This document shows, piece after piece, positions 1 to 14,200 of a DNA stretch of 64,000 nt (positions within the stretch are counted from its first letter, which is position 1; every line of letters begins with the position of its first letter). The stretch is taken from positions 62,001 through 126,000 of the forward strand of contig MCGO01000009.1 in assembly GCA_002104985.1 (NCBI GenBank). The letters are read 5' to 3'. Made by a program: the position numbers and the translations under genes. Source of the DNA: Rhizoclosmatium globosum (taxonomy: Eukaryota > Chytridiomycota > Chytridiomycetes > Chytridiales > Chytriomycetaceae). The notes beneath the pieces were generated by a model. It ran no database searches. It had not been told where the DNA came from and was given only the letters and a program-made list of their open reading frames with translations.

Positions 1-3000
1 ATCCGCAAAAAATCATGCTGCAGAACTCCATGCTATGAAACTGCTTAAGCTTATGGAACGCGAAGAACAGGACAACAACCTCATTAAGTCACACTTCAGT
101 CAACATCCCCACGAGTCACCTCCAGGGTCTCCAAGAGGCCACAAATCAATACCAGGGTCTACTACGACAACTATTTCTTCACCTCTCTCTGTCAAACTTG
201 TAGCTGATCTCAAGGATATTGGAGTATCAAGTGAAACGGCCGCAATAGTAGGTGCTGCAGTTGCAAACCAGCCACAACATCTTCAGGTTCAAGAATCGGA
301 TTCATATCGACCAATGTCTACAGCTTCATCTTACCGTCGGCCTCCATCATCCTCGGTCTCACAACGAACTCGTCAAAGTGCCCAAGGAGATGTTGATCCA
401 ACTGTTGCATGGCCAAAACTTGAGCCTTTTGTTAACCATTGGGGAATCCAAAACAAAAACAGGCCAATTGGCGCTCACTCCAGTGGATACTATGCAAAAC
501 AACATCACACCTCATTTTCGACTTCAATTGGACAACATGTTGGTGCAAATAGCCCTCTACCCACTCCTATGTCTCTGACAATGGAGCTTGAAAATGAAGA
601 GGAAGACATTGTTGGTGGCGGAAGATCATCCTCATATCCACACCCGCATTCTTCCAGATCAGCTCGAAATTCTGCAAACAGTGGACCAAAGAATCCAATG
701 GAGGAAGAACATGAGCGCTCAAAACGGAAGACTTATATAAATGAAACAGCTGTAACCGATGAGCAACTGTGCATTATGACTGATCCGGAAGTAACCCCAG
801 AGGAAGTGCTCAGTGCCCTTTCGATACTGATTGGAATGGCTTTGGATAATGGTAAGTTTATTTGAGCAGAAAATGTTTGTCTGAAATTTGTTGACAAAAG
901 AAACCGTGGCTCAAAGCACTCTGTTCGATCGTGGCGGCGTCTTTATAATACTTCATGTCATGAATCAAATGCCAGAGCACCCCGATGTGCAAGCGAAAGC
1001 GTGTCATTTATTAGAAATTATGGCAGCAAAGAATCCATTAACCTTGACAAGTCTCTATAAACAAAATGGGATTATGTCCATTTTAGCTGCGGTACAAACG
1101 GTTTCAAGAGGTAAGTGATATTACATAATAATCAATCAGTCAATAAACACACTTTCAAAGCCTGTCAAGATGCTAAGCATGCAGTGACTTTGATGCAGGA
1201 GGCTCAACAGCAAGCTTCATCAACAAATCATACTCAAGCCTCTTCTCATCGCCAATTAAACAAACGAAACTGGAGCAAATCCACAACTCAGCGTCCTCCA
1301 ACCTCGAATTCAAATGATCATATCAATAAAGGTTCCAACAACGACATCTTGAGTGGATCATCGTCAATTCCTGAGGTTAATACTTCAGGAAATGGTTCCA
1401 CCGAGAAACTGAATCCAGCAGGAAAAATTCAGCCTCCAACTATACAAATTACAGGAGGCAGCAACGGTGCCAATGTAGTAAATCCCTTAGTCTCCTCATT
1501 GCCTCCAAGTTCAATGCCATACTTCGACACGAACAATACATTGGTGCACGGAATCCTTCAAAAGTATTTTGATCCAAAGTTCGTCATTCAGCTTGATAAA
1601 ATGGACAAGGTTGCTCGGTCTGAAATTGTTAAACATCTGCTTTCACTATTCCAACGTATAGATCGTCTCATACTCACCGGAGCCCTTATATCACTGGAAG
1701 TAGACCAGGAAATAGCATTGGATCAAATCGTTCGTGAAGCAGAGAACTTGGTCAACAGTGAGCTGACATTGCTCTACTTGATTGATCCAATCACAGGGGA
1801 TTTAATGGCAGGAGATTGTGATCCTTGGATGGATCCAAAAGAAAAAGAGTTAATTCGAGAAGTAAGATTCCCACTTGGTCTTGGCATTGTTGGGTGGGTA
1901 GCCCAATCTCGTCAACCCGTAAACATAATGCGAGACGCTTCTAAGCATGAGCAGTTTGATCACAATGCTGATACTCGAGGGGAATCTATGGCCGTGAGTA
2001 GTATATTAAGCGTGCCTATGATGACAAAGGATGGTGTGTTGAAAGGTGTATTGCAAGTGATCAATAAGTTGGGTCCAAACGGGAATATGCTTCCATTCAA
2101 TCAAGAAGACGAATATTTGCTGAAAATGCTGTCGACGTTGGCCGCAATGCTTGTTAGCAATGCTCAAATCTACAATCGACTTAAAAAGAGTCAAGAAAAA
2201 GTCGAAGCTTTGTTGGAAACAACCAAATCTTTGGGTTCTACGCTCGAATTAGATCTGCTTGTCAAGCGCATTATGGATGCGGCGAAAGACTTGTTGATGG
2301 CAGATAGGTGTACTCTCTTCCTATCAGATGCAAAAGCAAAGCAATTGAGAGCACATATTCAAGGACGTGATTCAATCGAAGAGATTCGTATTCCAATGAC
2401 TACGGGAATTGCTGGATTCGCTTTCACATCTGGAGGTGAGTTGACTTTGGACATGACATAGTATTAAACTGCTGTCAGAGAGTGTCAACATTCCAGACGC
2501 ATACAAAGACTCTCGATTCAACCCCGAAGTTGACAAAAAGACAGGTTATGTGACCCGGAACATGTTGTGTATACCAATTCGCAATATCAGTGGCAATTCG
2601 ATTGGCGTGACCCAGATGATAAACAAAAAAGTCGGGGCCTTTGAAATAGATGACGAAAAACTTCTGACTTCATTTTCAGCTCAAGGTTTGAATTTATGAT
2701 GCTTTCCAACCCATTTAATTGTGAAAATTTTGTTTTTGCCTTCTATAGCGGCTGTTGCAATTGAAAACTCCAATTTATTCCGAAAGACACAAGATATGCT
2801 GCGGGAGACGCAAAATATGAAAAATTATCTGAATATGATTATTCAATCAATCACGAACGTTGTAATAACGCTTGATAAAGATGGTCACCTCTCGCACATA
2901 AATCATCCAGCTAAGATGGATCTTACAAATGATGAAGTTAAAGAAATAACAGCACAACACTATGAGACTTGGTTAGGTGCAGAGAAGAACGCAACTTTGG

Positions 3001-4207
3001 TTGGTGATATCAGGCGAAGTTTTAGTGGAGAAGAAAATGCAACAATTATAGCTCAGGATTATGAGTTACATTTGAAAGGCAAAATCAAGAATGTAAACTA
3101 CACTATTGTACAAATGAGTGCCGGAGGACTGAATGGAGGTGACTTAAGTGGTGTCGGTGGTAATGGTGGAGGCAACGGCGTTGGAGGCACCAGCCATGGA
3201 GTTGTTATTGTTCTTGAGGATATCAGCTCCGAAAAACGAGCTTTAATGACACTTGGGCGATACATGTCGCCGGCGCTGGCAAAACAAGTAATGGCAGAGG
3301 ACGGTGGTCAATTAGGAGGGAAGCGAAAGAAGGTGAGTAAGGCTTAACAACGTGGATAAATACAAATAGCTTATAGGTTGCAATATTGTTTTCCGATATT
3401 CGATCGTTCACAACGATTTCAGAATCAATGGAACCGCAAATGGTGGTTGAAATGTTGAACCACCATTTCACAGATGCTGTTAACGCTATTCTGGCGGAAC
3501 AAGGTATCTCCTGATGTTATGAAACTAAGCTTGAACAACACCTAATCTTAGGTATTCTTGATAAATATATCGGGGACGCGGTTATGGCCGTCTTTGGTGT
3601 TCCATTTGTAAACCCTGATGACTCTATACATGCTTGCAATGCTGCTCTGCGCATGAAAGAAAGTCTTGAAGTATATAACCAGGTTGTCCGTATTCCGAAT
3701 GGACAGGAACCAATCAAAATGGGTATTGGGGTTAACACAGGCATGGTCCTGAGTGGAAACATTGGTTCACTCAAAAGAATGGAATTTTCATGTATTGGAG
3801 ATGCCGTGAATCTGTCTTCCCGTGTGGAAGGAATGACTAAAGCGTATGGCGTAACTATATTAATCACTGAATACACGGTAGAAGAAATAGGGGATAATTT
3901 TTTACTTCGAGAAGTGGACAGTGTAGTGGTAAAAGGAAAAAGCCAGAGTGTCAAGATTTTTGAATTGTTGGGAAGAAAGGACCAGGAAGTTGAAGAAGCA
4001 TTTATCAAAACTCTGGAATATTATCAGTTGGGACTGTCTGCATATCGCGGTAGATTTTTCGATCAGGCAATTGAATGTTTTGCGCAAGCATTGCGGTTGT
4101 CGCCGGAAGATGGACCAAGTATGGTGTTGATGGAAAGGTGTATGGTTTACAGAGTTGAGCCACCGCCCGAGGATTGGAATGGAGTTCATCATGCTGATTC
4201 CAAATAA
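1..4207 (+). CDS. Class III adenylate/guanylate cyclase with armadillo-like, GAF and PAS-like regions (5' partial)
   Basis: Converts a nucleoside triphosphate to a cyclic nucleotide; a soluble regulated signalling enzyme. The frame is open through base 1, so the true start lies upstream. Visible exons are 1-851, 901-1110, 1161-2435, 2479-2685, 2749-3332, 3377-3503 and 3552-4207; phases join cleanly to about 1,290 residues after the first visible Met at 35. Order: Ser/Pro-rich stretch, a helical armadillo-like segment (888-1110), two GAF domains (about 1690-2160 and 2210-2690, the second with NIPDAYKDSRFN), a coiled linker, a PAS-like segment (2800-3100), a Gly-rich loop, the catalytic domain (3240-3980) and a TPR-like tail. 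Catalytic motifs LFSDIRSF and LDKYIGDAVMAVFG carry the two metal-binding Asp residues. The purine-contact positions read Lys (DKYIGD) and Ser (FSCIGD), nearer the adenylate-cyclase Lys/Asp-or-Thr pattern than the guanylate Glu/Cys pattern, so ATP is the likelier substrate. Confidence 0.9.
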
Positions 4208-4275
4208 ATTGTTAGCTTTGATAGTTTGGCGGGTCACTCAAGCTATGATGGCGGGATATCTGAAACTCAACCAAA

Positions 4276-5578
4276 ATGATTATGAAACTCCTTTATGTAG
4301 TTATCCCGACTCTTGCGTTGGTTTCCAGTAAACTTGTACCTCCTGAAGGCAAAATTGTGTTTGGCGCTTGGCTTGACACATCTTCCTGGCCTGTTTCTGG
4401 GGGTGACTCACTGGCGGCTTTCAACAAACGAATTGGATTCAACACGGGTGTGTAACGTGGTTTATCAACCTTCTGAATTCTAATATGTTGCTTTCCTTTC
4501 CTCTAGGCTCATTTCAGCTTTGGCAAAACCTACCCCCTACTCCACCAAGCAATTCAAACGACTTGGCAAACCACAATGCAGATGGTACAATTCGCATGGA
4601 CATTTTAAACGACGGGACTACTGCATCTGTATTCCTTACCATATACCCGGATCTTTCGGCTTCAGACAACGATGTCTACAACCTCGCCAAGCAATGTAAC
4701 ACAATTAAGTCAACAAACCGAGATGTATTTCTTCGACTGGGTAAGGGATTCTATGTTATCATTTGAACTGAAGAATCTGGAAACGCAGGGCCAGAAATGA
4801 ACGGAGAATGGTTTCCATACGGTCAAAAGCCAGATGCATATAAGGCTTTCTGGATCAAAGTATACACCATTTTCCAGACAACTGCGCCGCATGTTGCATT
4901 TGTTTGGTCTCCTAATTTTAATGGTCCTGCTAATAACGAGCCTTACGATCCATATTGGCCTGGAGCGGACTATGTTGATTGGGTGGGGCTTAGTGTTTAT
5001 TGGAAAGGGCGAGCGAGTGAATGGCCATGGCTTCAAAATACAGAAGCTCCCTTGAACTATGTGTCACAAATCATTGATGCCCAAGGACCTGAAGGAGGTC
5101 CTATTTCATTCTACCAAACCTATGCTGTCCAATACAGCAAGCCTATGGTGATCAGTGAAGCTGCTGGAGCATTTCATATGGGAATTCAAGGAGGATCTGC
5201 ATTAGATGTTGGAGTTGGAAGAGAAAAAACGTTGATGTCATTTTGGAACTCGTTCTTGTTCAGTCCAGGCTTCTTTCAAACATATCCATTAGTCAAAATG
5301 ATCTTTGCGTAAGTTATTGTTTGCTTTTGCTGTCCACTAACCATTTGAATAGTTTTGAAATGTATAAAGTTGAAGATGGAAATACTCAGAATGACTATAG
5401 AGCCACAATGGATTTGGAAACGCGAAAGGCATTTGTTGCTGGCCTCCAACAGCTTGATTCCACAGGAGCTGTTGCATGGGCATCTCTGAGAAATTTGAAA
5501 CGTGATAAGACAAGCTCATCTATCCCTTTACCAAAACAAGCTTTGGCCGCATGGAGTATTCTTGGTGCTATTTTCTAG
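4276..5578 (+). CDS. Secreted glycoside hydrolase, GH26-like (beta-mannanase type)
   Basis: Probable extracellular polysaccharide hydrolase. Four exons (4276-4447, 4507-4740, 4789-5308, 5353-5578) give 383 residues with correct phases. The start at 4276 is chosen because it opens a signal peptide (MIMKLLYVVIPTLALVSS) followed directly by mature sequence. The putative acid/base Glu is in RLGPEMNGEWFPYG and the nucleophile Glu in MVISEAAGA, the spacing expected of clan GH-A enzymes; VWSPNF and DYVDWVGLSVYW also fit GH26. The C-terminus is short and hydrophobic (ALAAWSILGAIF) and might be a GPI-attachment signal, which is uncertain. It lies 68 bp downstream of the cyclase on the same strand. The exact substrate (mannan or another beta-glycan) cannot be read from the sequence. 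Confidence 0.82.
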
Positions 5579-8500
5579 TTTCTTTATGATTTGAAAACGG
5601 AGGTCATTACTATAAATATCTAATAATAAAATCAAAGGAAAAGTCCCGTATTCCCGTTTCAAGATGGCAAGAAAAGTGAGCTCAAATACTGAAAATATGC
5701 TCCTAAATTGTCGTTTTTCCCCATCCAATGAAGTGCATATGCAGTTGAGAAACTTCGACACTATTTAATATTAGCAAAACACTCTTTATAGAAAAATCAA
5801 CACTTTCTAATGTAAAATATAATTGAATTTGTGCGTTCACATTTTTAAATTTTGATTGGTGATAATGCTGGTGATAATGTCCATTTTGACAAAAAGCTTG
5901 TTCGACAACATCACTTCAGTACACTTGAACTCTGCCTTATTCAAACTATGTCTGTGTACTGTTGAACTTGCAATTAACTTCTGTAGAGCTTTACAATTGG
6001 AAGCCATGATGTGTTGGATGTGTATGAGCAGGTGAAAGGATCCACCACAATACCTACCTGCAAGAGCAATCAAACAGTATTCAAACACGTTTTGCCAATC
6101 ACACAGGGCAAACAAGAAGGCATCTTGCTGGTTCAAGGACTGACCTTACAATTGATCAAGGATCTCTTCATACTTTGCCATACAAAAATAGTGGGCAAGT
6201 CTGAGTTCACCACAAACCTTGTAACATCTCAAAAATTCCCAACGGATTACTGCCCTCCTTTCTGAGCTGATAAATGAGTTGCAGTGTCTTCAGAAAGTGG
6301 AAGTAAAGTTTGATCTAAGCTTTGTTGTTGGTCTCAAGGGGCTTGAAATAAGGTCTTGACTATAAGATGCTGTTGAAAAAGATTCAATTGGCCTAAATAG
6401 ACATAATTTTCTTTTATCAATCAATCTTCATGGAACAGAACAACATTGTGACACATTGCCAAATTGGAAAGCGATCAGTGTATTCCAAAAAGACAAGAAC
6501 CTATTGAGCAATCTGTTGCTTACCATATGAAAAAATGATTGGCCACCCATTCACAGTCTGAAAAAGCTTACATGTTTAATATTGTCCCTCTTCAAATTCA
6601 TTGGCCTGTTACTTCTGCAATATGGCACCATGTTCCTTGAATCCTTGATAAAAATAAATTTGTTTATTTGTTGTTGTTTTTTTGCTCTATTCCAAGCTCC
6701 GCAATTTCATAATAAAAGATGAGGAAGGTATAGAGAGTGCTGAGAACCAAATCAAAGACTTTGAATAGCTGGGTGACAACTTGTTGGAGAGCTCCTTCAA
6801 GGGAGTATCAGCAATGTTGAGGAGGGCATTTCTTTGAATAGTGTCTTTGACCACATATAATTCCGGTGCGTCTAATCCACTTTTTAGATTACGTGCCTCC
6901 AGAACAATTGGTACAATTTCTGAACCTAGACTCGCAAGATACAGTTCTGAAAGCTTCTTTTGTGTCGAATATGTGTGCGATTTTTGCGTTTCAAATTCAG
7001 GAGGGAGAAAATAATTGTCTGAGAGTTTGGAGAATAGAATTAAGTTTCATTTTCCCTGCATTATATGATCCTCACATTACCCCAAACCTCCCTCTTGACT
7101 GAAAAGACAGCAAAATATCACTCACGGCTGGATCTTTAACCTTTAACGTTGTTTTAATGCACGGGCAGTGGACAGTGCCAAACGGCGCCTCTTTTTTGGT
7201 GGAAACAGTAATCCATCACTCATTCTTAACAATTTTCCCTTCACTATTTGGTTTTAGACTACTTTGCTCATTCTAGGTAATCTTCTCAACAGATAATAAG
7301 GGAAGAGACGTTGGTAAATAGATCATGTTGGGCTCAAGTGGAAACACTTCCTTAAAATCATGGCTCTATAACTTGTTTTCGCATTTACAGCAAAAGTAAA
7401 GCGGTGGAAGTCAATGGTATGCGAGTCTGGGAAATTATTAGCGAGATTCACACGAATCTTGTGCTGTTCAACCTTCAATCTCTGCCGATTGCGTGTTCCA
7501 TATTTCAGGAATCTTGATAGTATTCTCTATCTCTACTATTATAACTACAGTGCTTGAATACTTGCTGTTGCTAATGATTGTATGCTCATTACTCTGGTTA
7601 ATGCTGCTCCTTACCTGCAAGTAACTCCAAAATTACTTATTTGTTTATACAATCAAGTCTGTCACCCAACACGCTGAAACAATGAATTCGTGATTGGCGT
7701 AGAAATCACAAGCTAAGTCAAGGCAATCAACGCTCCTGAACTGCGTGCATGACAACTCTTTATATAACAAACAAAGTGAATACGGAAACAGTTGAATTCC
7801 AAGAATTGAGAGCGTGGCAGTTTGGGTTCCAAAGACAAAGCCAGATTGTTGACAGTACGTAATACATTTATGATTATTTAGAAAGAGATCTGCGTATCTT
7901 TTACATAATGAAAGAGAGAAACCTTCCAAGTTATGGGCGAGTGTATTTCGTGATGAAGTATTTTCCTTCTTCAAGAACAAAAATTGGGAACGCCCAAATG
8001 TCTCTCTTGCTGTTTGTTCATGAGCTAAAACATCTTTAAGTGGAAAGAAATATTTCTTCGACTCATAACGATGACAATCGCAAGATGTACATGTTGATGG
8101 CTTCTCAGAAAGGTTATGGGCTGATTGGTTGAAGCTTGAGTTGTGACTGCATCACTTTCCGTCTTATTAACCAGCGTTTTAAAAGAGGAAACATTCCGCC
8201 AAAATGAACGTTGAAGGACCCACTTTTCTTCTGAATAAGTGTGAGATTTACGAAAATAGTATCGGGGCTGCAAGAAGTTTGTGCTATGAGAAGGTAAGAA
8301 AAATTTTATATGCCAAGCTCAAGGCAAAAATCCAGAGTATCAGCTGTTTTGTGGGCGCCAAGGTTGTTCTTCAGAGTACAGCAGTCAAACTTAGATGAAA
8401 ACTTTTCCACAAGGCTTTGAACTCATCAAGAACCGTAATGCATTTTCCCTCTGTCAGAGTCTTGCAGAAGACTTCTCCTATCAGAATGGTATCTCTCTGC

Positions 8501-11226
8501 CGCTTTTCAGCATCAGGATTGTGGATTTGCAGATTTCTGAAGCTGATTGGCAAAATCAAACAGCAAGAATGCTCTCGCCAGAAGCAGTGATAAAAGGAAT
8601 GAAGCTAGCCATCTTGCCTCCAGTGCCAGTAAGTTCATTTGGGCGGGATACAAGGTTGCTAACAATGCCCTTGGAGCTGGCGGAACTGTTGAAGAGCTTC
8701 AAGCCATTTCATCCACATTGACCAAGTTCTTCCTGTAATGGCCAATTGATGTCCAATCCTCAAAGCAATCAACGTAGTCATTGACTTCAACTTCAGTAAG
8801 CGGTGACGTGCAACCTGGACTGATAGCTTTTGTAGTTTGAGTGTCAATATGATCCTAGTGTCGCTTCTTGTTTCCTCCTCCTCATCAGAGAACTATCGGT
8901 CTTCTCAGTTCTGTGGTATAATCCTTGCACCTGATCCTTGCACAAAACATGCTCTTTGGCTACTGTTTCTACCGCTTCCGAAAAGAATGGGTGCTATTCA
9001 ATTGCTCCGTCACATCATTTGAGGCATTCTGGTTTGTTCGGTGTTCTATTTCAAATAAAAATGCATTTGGTGCTTTGCTATTTGAGGCAAATAGCCTCAT
9101 TTGGCGCACCTATCATCAATTATTCTGCCCTCCCTTCTTGCCTGATGAAATTCTTGAAGATCATTCAAAGTTACCCGCGTAGCTGAAAGGCTTTAAGACT
9201 CCACCACAGTAAAGAAACTGACATCTTCTTCGTAACTTCAAGAAGGTTGGGTTCGATCATGTGGCTCATTGATCAAAAGAGTGCACTGCAGTCAAACATT
9301 GCACGTGTCCATGAAAACCTCTCTACCCTCCGGAAGATGGTTAGTGATTATGATTCGCATAACTTGATGCTTTATAAAAAGACTATTTCCCTAAAGAATG
9401 TATAATTACCTCTCCCTTTCGGCGGGATTTTTAGTTTTGGTTCAGTTACTCATTTTTGGCATTATATTACTTGAAAAAGGTAAACTTGTGTCTAATGAAC
9501 GATTGACAATAGATTGGTGCTAGTTTGGGTTCTTAATTGACGCTTTTTGCGTTACTAGTTGGCACTTACAAGTAAAACGCACACAGAGTCAAATACAGTT
9601 GAGGCAATGTCTACATTACATCACCCGTGGTGGGAAGTTGTAGATGTGCATACGCAACATGCCTAAAATATTGCATTTGCTGCATAAACACAAGTTGGTA
9701 CCAGGATTTATTTAAGTTGTTAAACTATCTCAGCTCTTTCAAATCAGATACAAACAACAATCAAAGAATTACAGACATGCCCACTGGACAGCCAAAATCA
9801 TTCTGGAAAGAGGGCCTCGAGTCCCTTTAGCCAATCCTGAACTAAATTGTTTCTGAAATGTGCACAACCTTATATTTTCCCATTAAACTAGATGAAGTAA
9901 AACCAACAATATACCTAGATACTTCACCCTTCTTCTTTGCAGGACTTGGCTATGACATTTACAGGATAACAAACAGTCAAACAGCTAAGATTATTGAACA
10001 GGAAATGTGGAAACTTAGAAATTGTATGTGATAGACAGGTAACAATGTGTATTCAATCAGCTGCTGCCTTCAAAACTCTTGTTTTTTGACAAGTACAGCT
10101 CCAAACCCCAAGAAGTCTTTGCGTTTCATAGGCCCATATAAATGTAAGATAGAGAAGCAGAGCTTTAATAGCTCGCCCATACAGGTATTCCAACCGTTGG
10201 TTCGAATAGTTCCTTTTCAGGATGTGCAAAGGAAAACATATAAATAAAGCCTTTAATTTCATTCTTCCCCATCTTCAATCTCAATATAAATGCATTGATA
10301 ACCAAATCGCTTGTAACTGATATGTGCCTCCATCGTCTCCTCAAAACGTCAACCAAATCTTTGAACCAAAACCAAGTTCCGTCACTCTCAAACAAAAATC
10401 GAAAATGTACTCCAGTCTCTTCTTCCTTGCACTGAGTTTCCACCTGTGATACCAAACGATGGAGTCAACAGAAACACAAATCAAACTCGTCTGGACCTGG
10501 TTTGCTCCGCCCATTCACCGCGAATTGAAACGCCAAACAGTCATCAAATGCGTGTGTTTTCACTGTATTCTCTTTCGTATCTGAATAGCTTTTACGCAAA
10601 ATGGACATACACAACACACTTACCAACAACCTTGTTCAAAGACTTCTTTGACGCGCATTGTGGGATTGAAAGCGTTGCCTTGTCTTTCTTGCAGATGCAA
10701 GATGCCGTAGTTGAGGTTTGGGTGGCATTTCAATGAGAAATGGATTTATTTGGGATGAAAACGAATAGAAGTCAGGAATGAGATATACCTCCGCCACCAA
10801 AACCACTTTTTTTGCCATCGCAAAATACGCCGCTTCAACTTAATAGAGCGCTTTTTTTGATTTTAACTTTCAGGGAGGAGCTGGAAAATGTTTAGGCTCA
10901 TAACATTATATCAATCAAATAAACTCTTTTATTATATGACTAATACCAATTTCGCGCTCTTTATCTTTCCAACAAGCCATTACACGTAGTTCTAGTGCGT
11001 TGGGGAGAAGGTGCCGTCGGTTCAAACTTTCAATTGATGACAGAGAAAAAATTTGAGTTTTGCCCACTACAGCCACCACCAAGACAACACACTCACCCAA
11101 AATCACTAAAAGCTCGCGCCAGCGGGCTCCAACTCGTACCTCGTCGAAGCCCACTTCTGCTCGCTATCATTGACATTGTTTTAGTCAATGATATATATGT
11201 TTGTTTATTAAATTAGCTTTATTTTA
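5579..11226. other. Long gene-poor interval
   Basis: About 5.6 kb of mostly AT-rich sequence lying tail-to-tail between the hydrolase and the giant coiled-coil gene. Only short open frames with no recognisable domain occur. I saw no tRNA-like cloverleaf, rRNA, transposase or reverse transcriptase signature and no long terminal repeats. Short open patches (8204-8740, 9258-9404, 10150-10820 on the minus strand) may be relics of decayed exons. Spacing elsewhere in the window is often under 150 bp, so this interval stands out. Confidence 0.6.
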
Positions 11227-14200
11227 TTATAGAGTTTTTGAAATAGTTTCAATCATAGTCTGTAATTCCTGTTTGAAGATATTGCGTTTCTTGTCCTTCG
11301 AGCATATTTTGCTTTGAACTAAGCCAATAAGTTTTCTATCAATAGCATGTTCCTCAAGTGTCCTACAAATGTATGACAAATTGGCATTATATGTTAGGTT
11401 CAGTTTTGCCAATTTAGCTTCCATTTTAGTAACTTGTTGTTGTAATTCTTTAACTCCATTAAAGGAATTAATTTCTTCAGATGATGTTGAAATCTTTGTC
11501 TGGAGTTTAGGTTCCTGTTTGGATGCAGTTTGAACTGATTGAACCACTGATAATTGTTCATCAGCCTGTCGTTCAATTTTCGCTGCACTCCAAGTTTACT
11601 TTCACTTTCTGCGTACTTTTCCAGCTGTTCATTCAGGCTATATTCCAAAGCATGTATTCTTTTATCTTTTGTTTGATGACTTTTCTCTGAATGATGAAGC
11701 TGTTCTTGAAGGTAATATGCTGTTTCTTTGAAAATCTGTCGCTCATCCTCATAGAACCTGATGTGGTTTTGAAGAGTGTTTAATTCACCACCTAGGACTT
11801 TGTGTTCAGTTTGAAGATTCTGGAACTCTGTCTCAATTCTATGTTTTGCTGCTGTTGTATTCTTTAACTGTTCTTGGAGGTCTCTGATTTCAGTTTTAGC
11901 GTTTGAAAGGTTCTTCTCAATTTCTTCATGATCAACTTTCACCAGATCAATTTTTTTTCGTAACTTCGCATTTTCGAGCCTGAGATCATTTAAGAAATTG
12001 TTCCCGTATGTGTTGTGTTCTAGATTTGATTCTATTTGATTTACTTTATCAACCAGTGACTGGATCAGCGTTCTACTTGGGTTATCAGTTGATGCTGCCT
12101 GGCTTATAATTGTTTGTAGCTGGGAAACCTCCTTTGAGATAAATTTTAAACTTGTTTCAAGGTATGACATATCTGCTTGACAAACAAAGTCATTTGATTT
12201 CTGTTGGGCTTGAAATAGTTTTTCTGACACTTGCTGCAGGTCAGATATGACTTTAGACAAGGTTGGATCCATCTGTATAAATTAAATTAATGCATCACTT
12301 TAAATTGACAATCCTTACAGTTCCGTTTGGAGGGGTAGATGTTGATTTCAATTGTTTGATGATAACTTCAAGCCGTGCAATTTCACAGTCAGTGTAATGT
12401 TGCTATTAATTGTTTGTCAATGATGTAAGTAAATATTTTAATTCCCTTACCGCTTCTTTAATAGCAAGATTCTTTTTCTTCTGTTCCATCAGATCTAATT
12501 CAAGATGTTTCCTAGTGTATTGATCTTGCTCCAAAAGCTCAATGTCTTTTTGATATTTTCTTGATATTCTTTCAACATGAAATTGATGCTTTAATATAGA
12601 TTTAGATCTATCTTTTCCTTTGTCATCCAAATACCTCTTCTTGGACATCTTGCAAATCCTTTTCAAGTTTCAAAATTTCAGACTTAAGTTTCTCATTGGT
12701 TTGCGTGAGTAAATTATATTTGATAGAATTGTTACCAATCTGAGAAATTAATTAAGTCATTTGAAGCGTTACTATGGTGCTTACTGTAGTTTCTAAAGAC
12801 TCCACTGCTGCTTTTAGTTCTATTGACTCTTTGCATTTGTTTTTAAAGTCTTTTGCATTGGCATCATTTTCAATTTGTAGTTCATCATTTTGCAGTGTTA
12901 AATTTTTGACTTCTGCCAATTTGATATGCAACTTTTGATGGATATTTATGTACTGTTCTTCTGACAACTCCAACTGCTTCTTAAGATCCAGGTTCTCTGC
13001 TGTAATATTTTTAGCCTCTCTTCAATATTATTATCGGAAACTTTAATAGAAGCTGTCAGTTGTTTCTCCAAAGTGGGAAGGGAGTCAATTAGAGCTTTTC
13101 TGAATAAGGATAATGTGCTTTTAGTTTCAAACTGATTTTGGACCTGACTTCCAAAGACTGCCTTAAATATGTCTTTGATTTCTTGTTCAACAAACTCATT
13201 GGAACTTAGATTTTGCATGAAACCTATCAATTTTGATGCATCAGTTGCAACTACCTGTTCAAGAGTGGTAAGTTTCATAACAACTTCTTGAACTTGGCTA
13301 TTAAGGTTGGAAGGTAGACTTAATGCACATTCAAATGGACTTTTAGCATAGCTTTGTTTTGATTGAGAGTGAGACTCATCTGCTAATGTCTCTGTTGATT
13401 CTACTAAATGGCCATCTCTACTTGTCATATCTTGAGAAGATGACGTCAAACAAGATAGCTGGCCTTTCAGAGAATTGTATTTTGATGCAATATTTTGTGC
13501 ACGGAGAAGATCTTCTCTCAACTGTTTGATTTCCTCCAACTTCTGGTTGAGAGAATGTATGACCTCCTCTTTCTCAGCTTGAATTGAGGCACTTTGCTTC
13601 TCAGATATTCTTTGTAGTACTTCAAGTTTCTCTTCCAACTGTAGGGTACCTTGCTCCTTTTCTGACAAAGTGACTCTGAACTTATTTAACTCAGTATTCA
13701 ACCTCTCAGTTGCTGCCTCTGATGTAGCGTTGACCCTCTGCAATTCCTTAGTTAAGTCGTTGTTCTTCAATAGAAGCTTGTTCTTCAAAAGCTGCTCTTG
13801 GTTGAAATCCATCTCCAACTCCATTTTTTGATGCTGAACTTCCTCAAAGGCCTTTTTTAATTGCTCAAACTCATGCTTCATCAAAGTATTCTCCTTTTCT
13901 TTCTCATTAAATAGATGATGTACTTTAAGGTTATCTGGCAGATTCAATGGGCCAACATGTATATCCCCATCATCATGATAACTTCTGGGCTCATCATTGC
14001 TTAAAGGGGATTGAAAATGCTTTAGTTGCAGTTGCGCTTCTTGCGACTGGCTTTTCAAGAGGTATGAGGCGTCTTCTGACTGTTGGAAGGCTGTGGACTG
14101 ATGCTGCAAACTAGCTTGAACATTGATCAGCTCAAGTTTAGTTTCTTCCAGTTGGGATTCCAGATTCATCTTCAACTGCTGTGCAGATTCTTGTGCATTT

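Noticed and set aside
8395..8740. Relic of a talin/Sla2-type I/LWEQ domain
   Set aside because: Only a faint likeness (GAGGTVEELQAISSTLTKFF) in one short frame; no supporting neighbours or exon structure.
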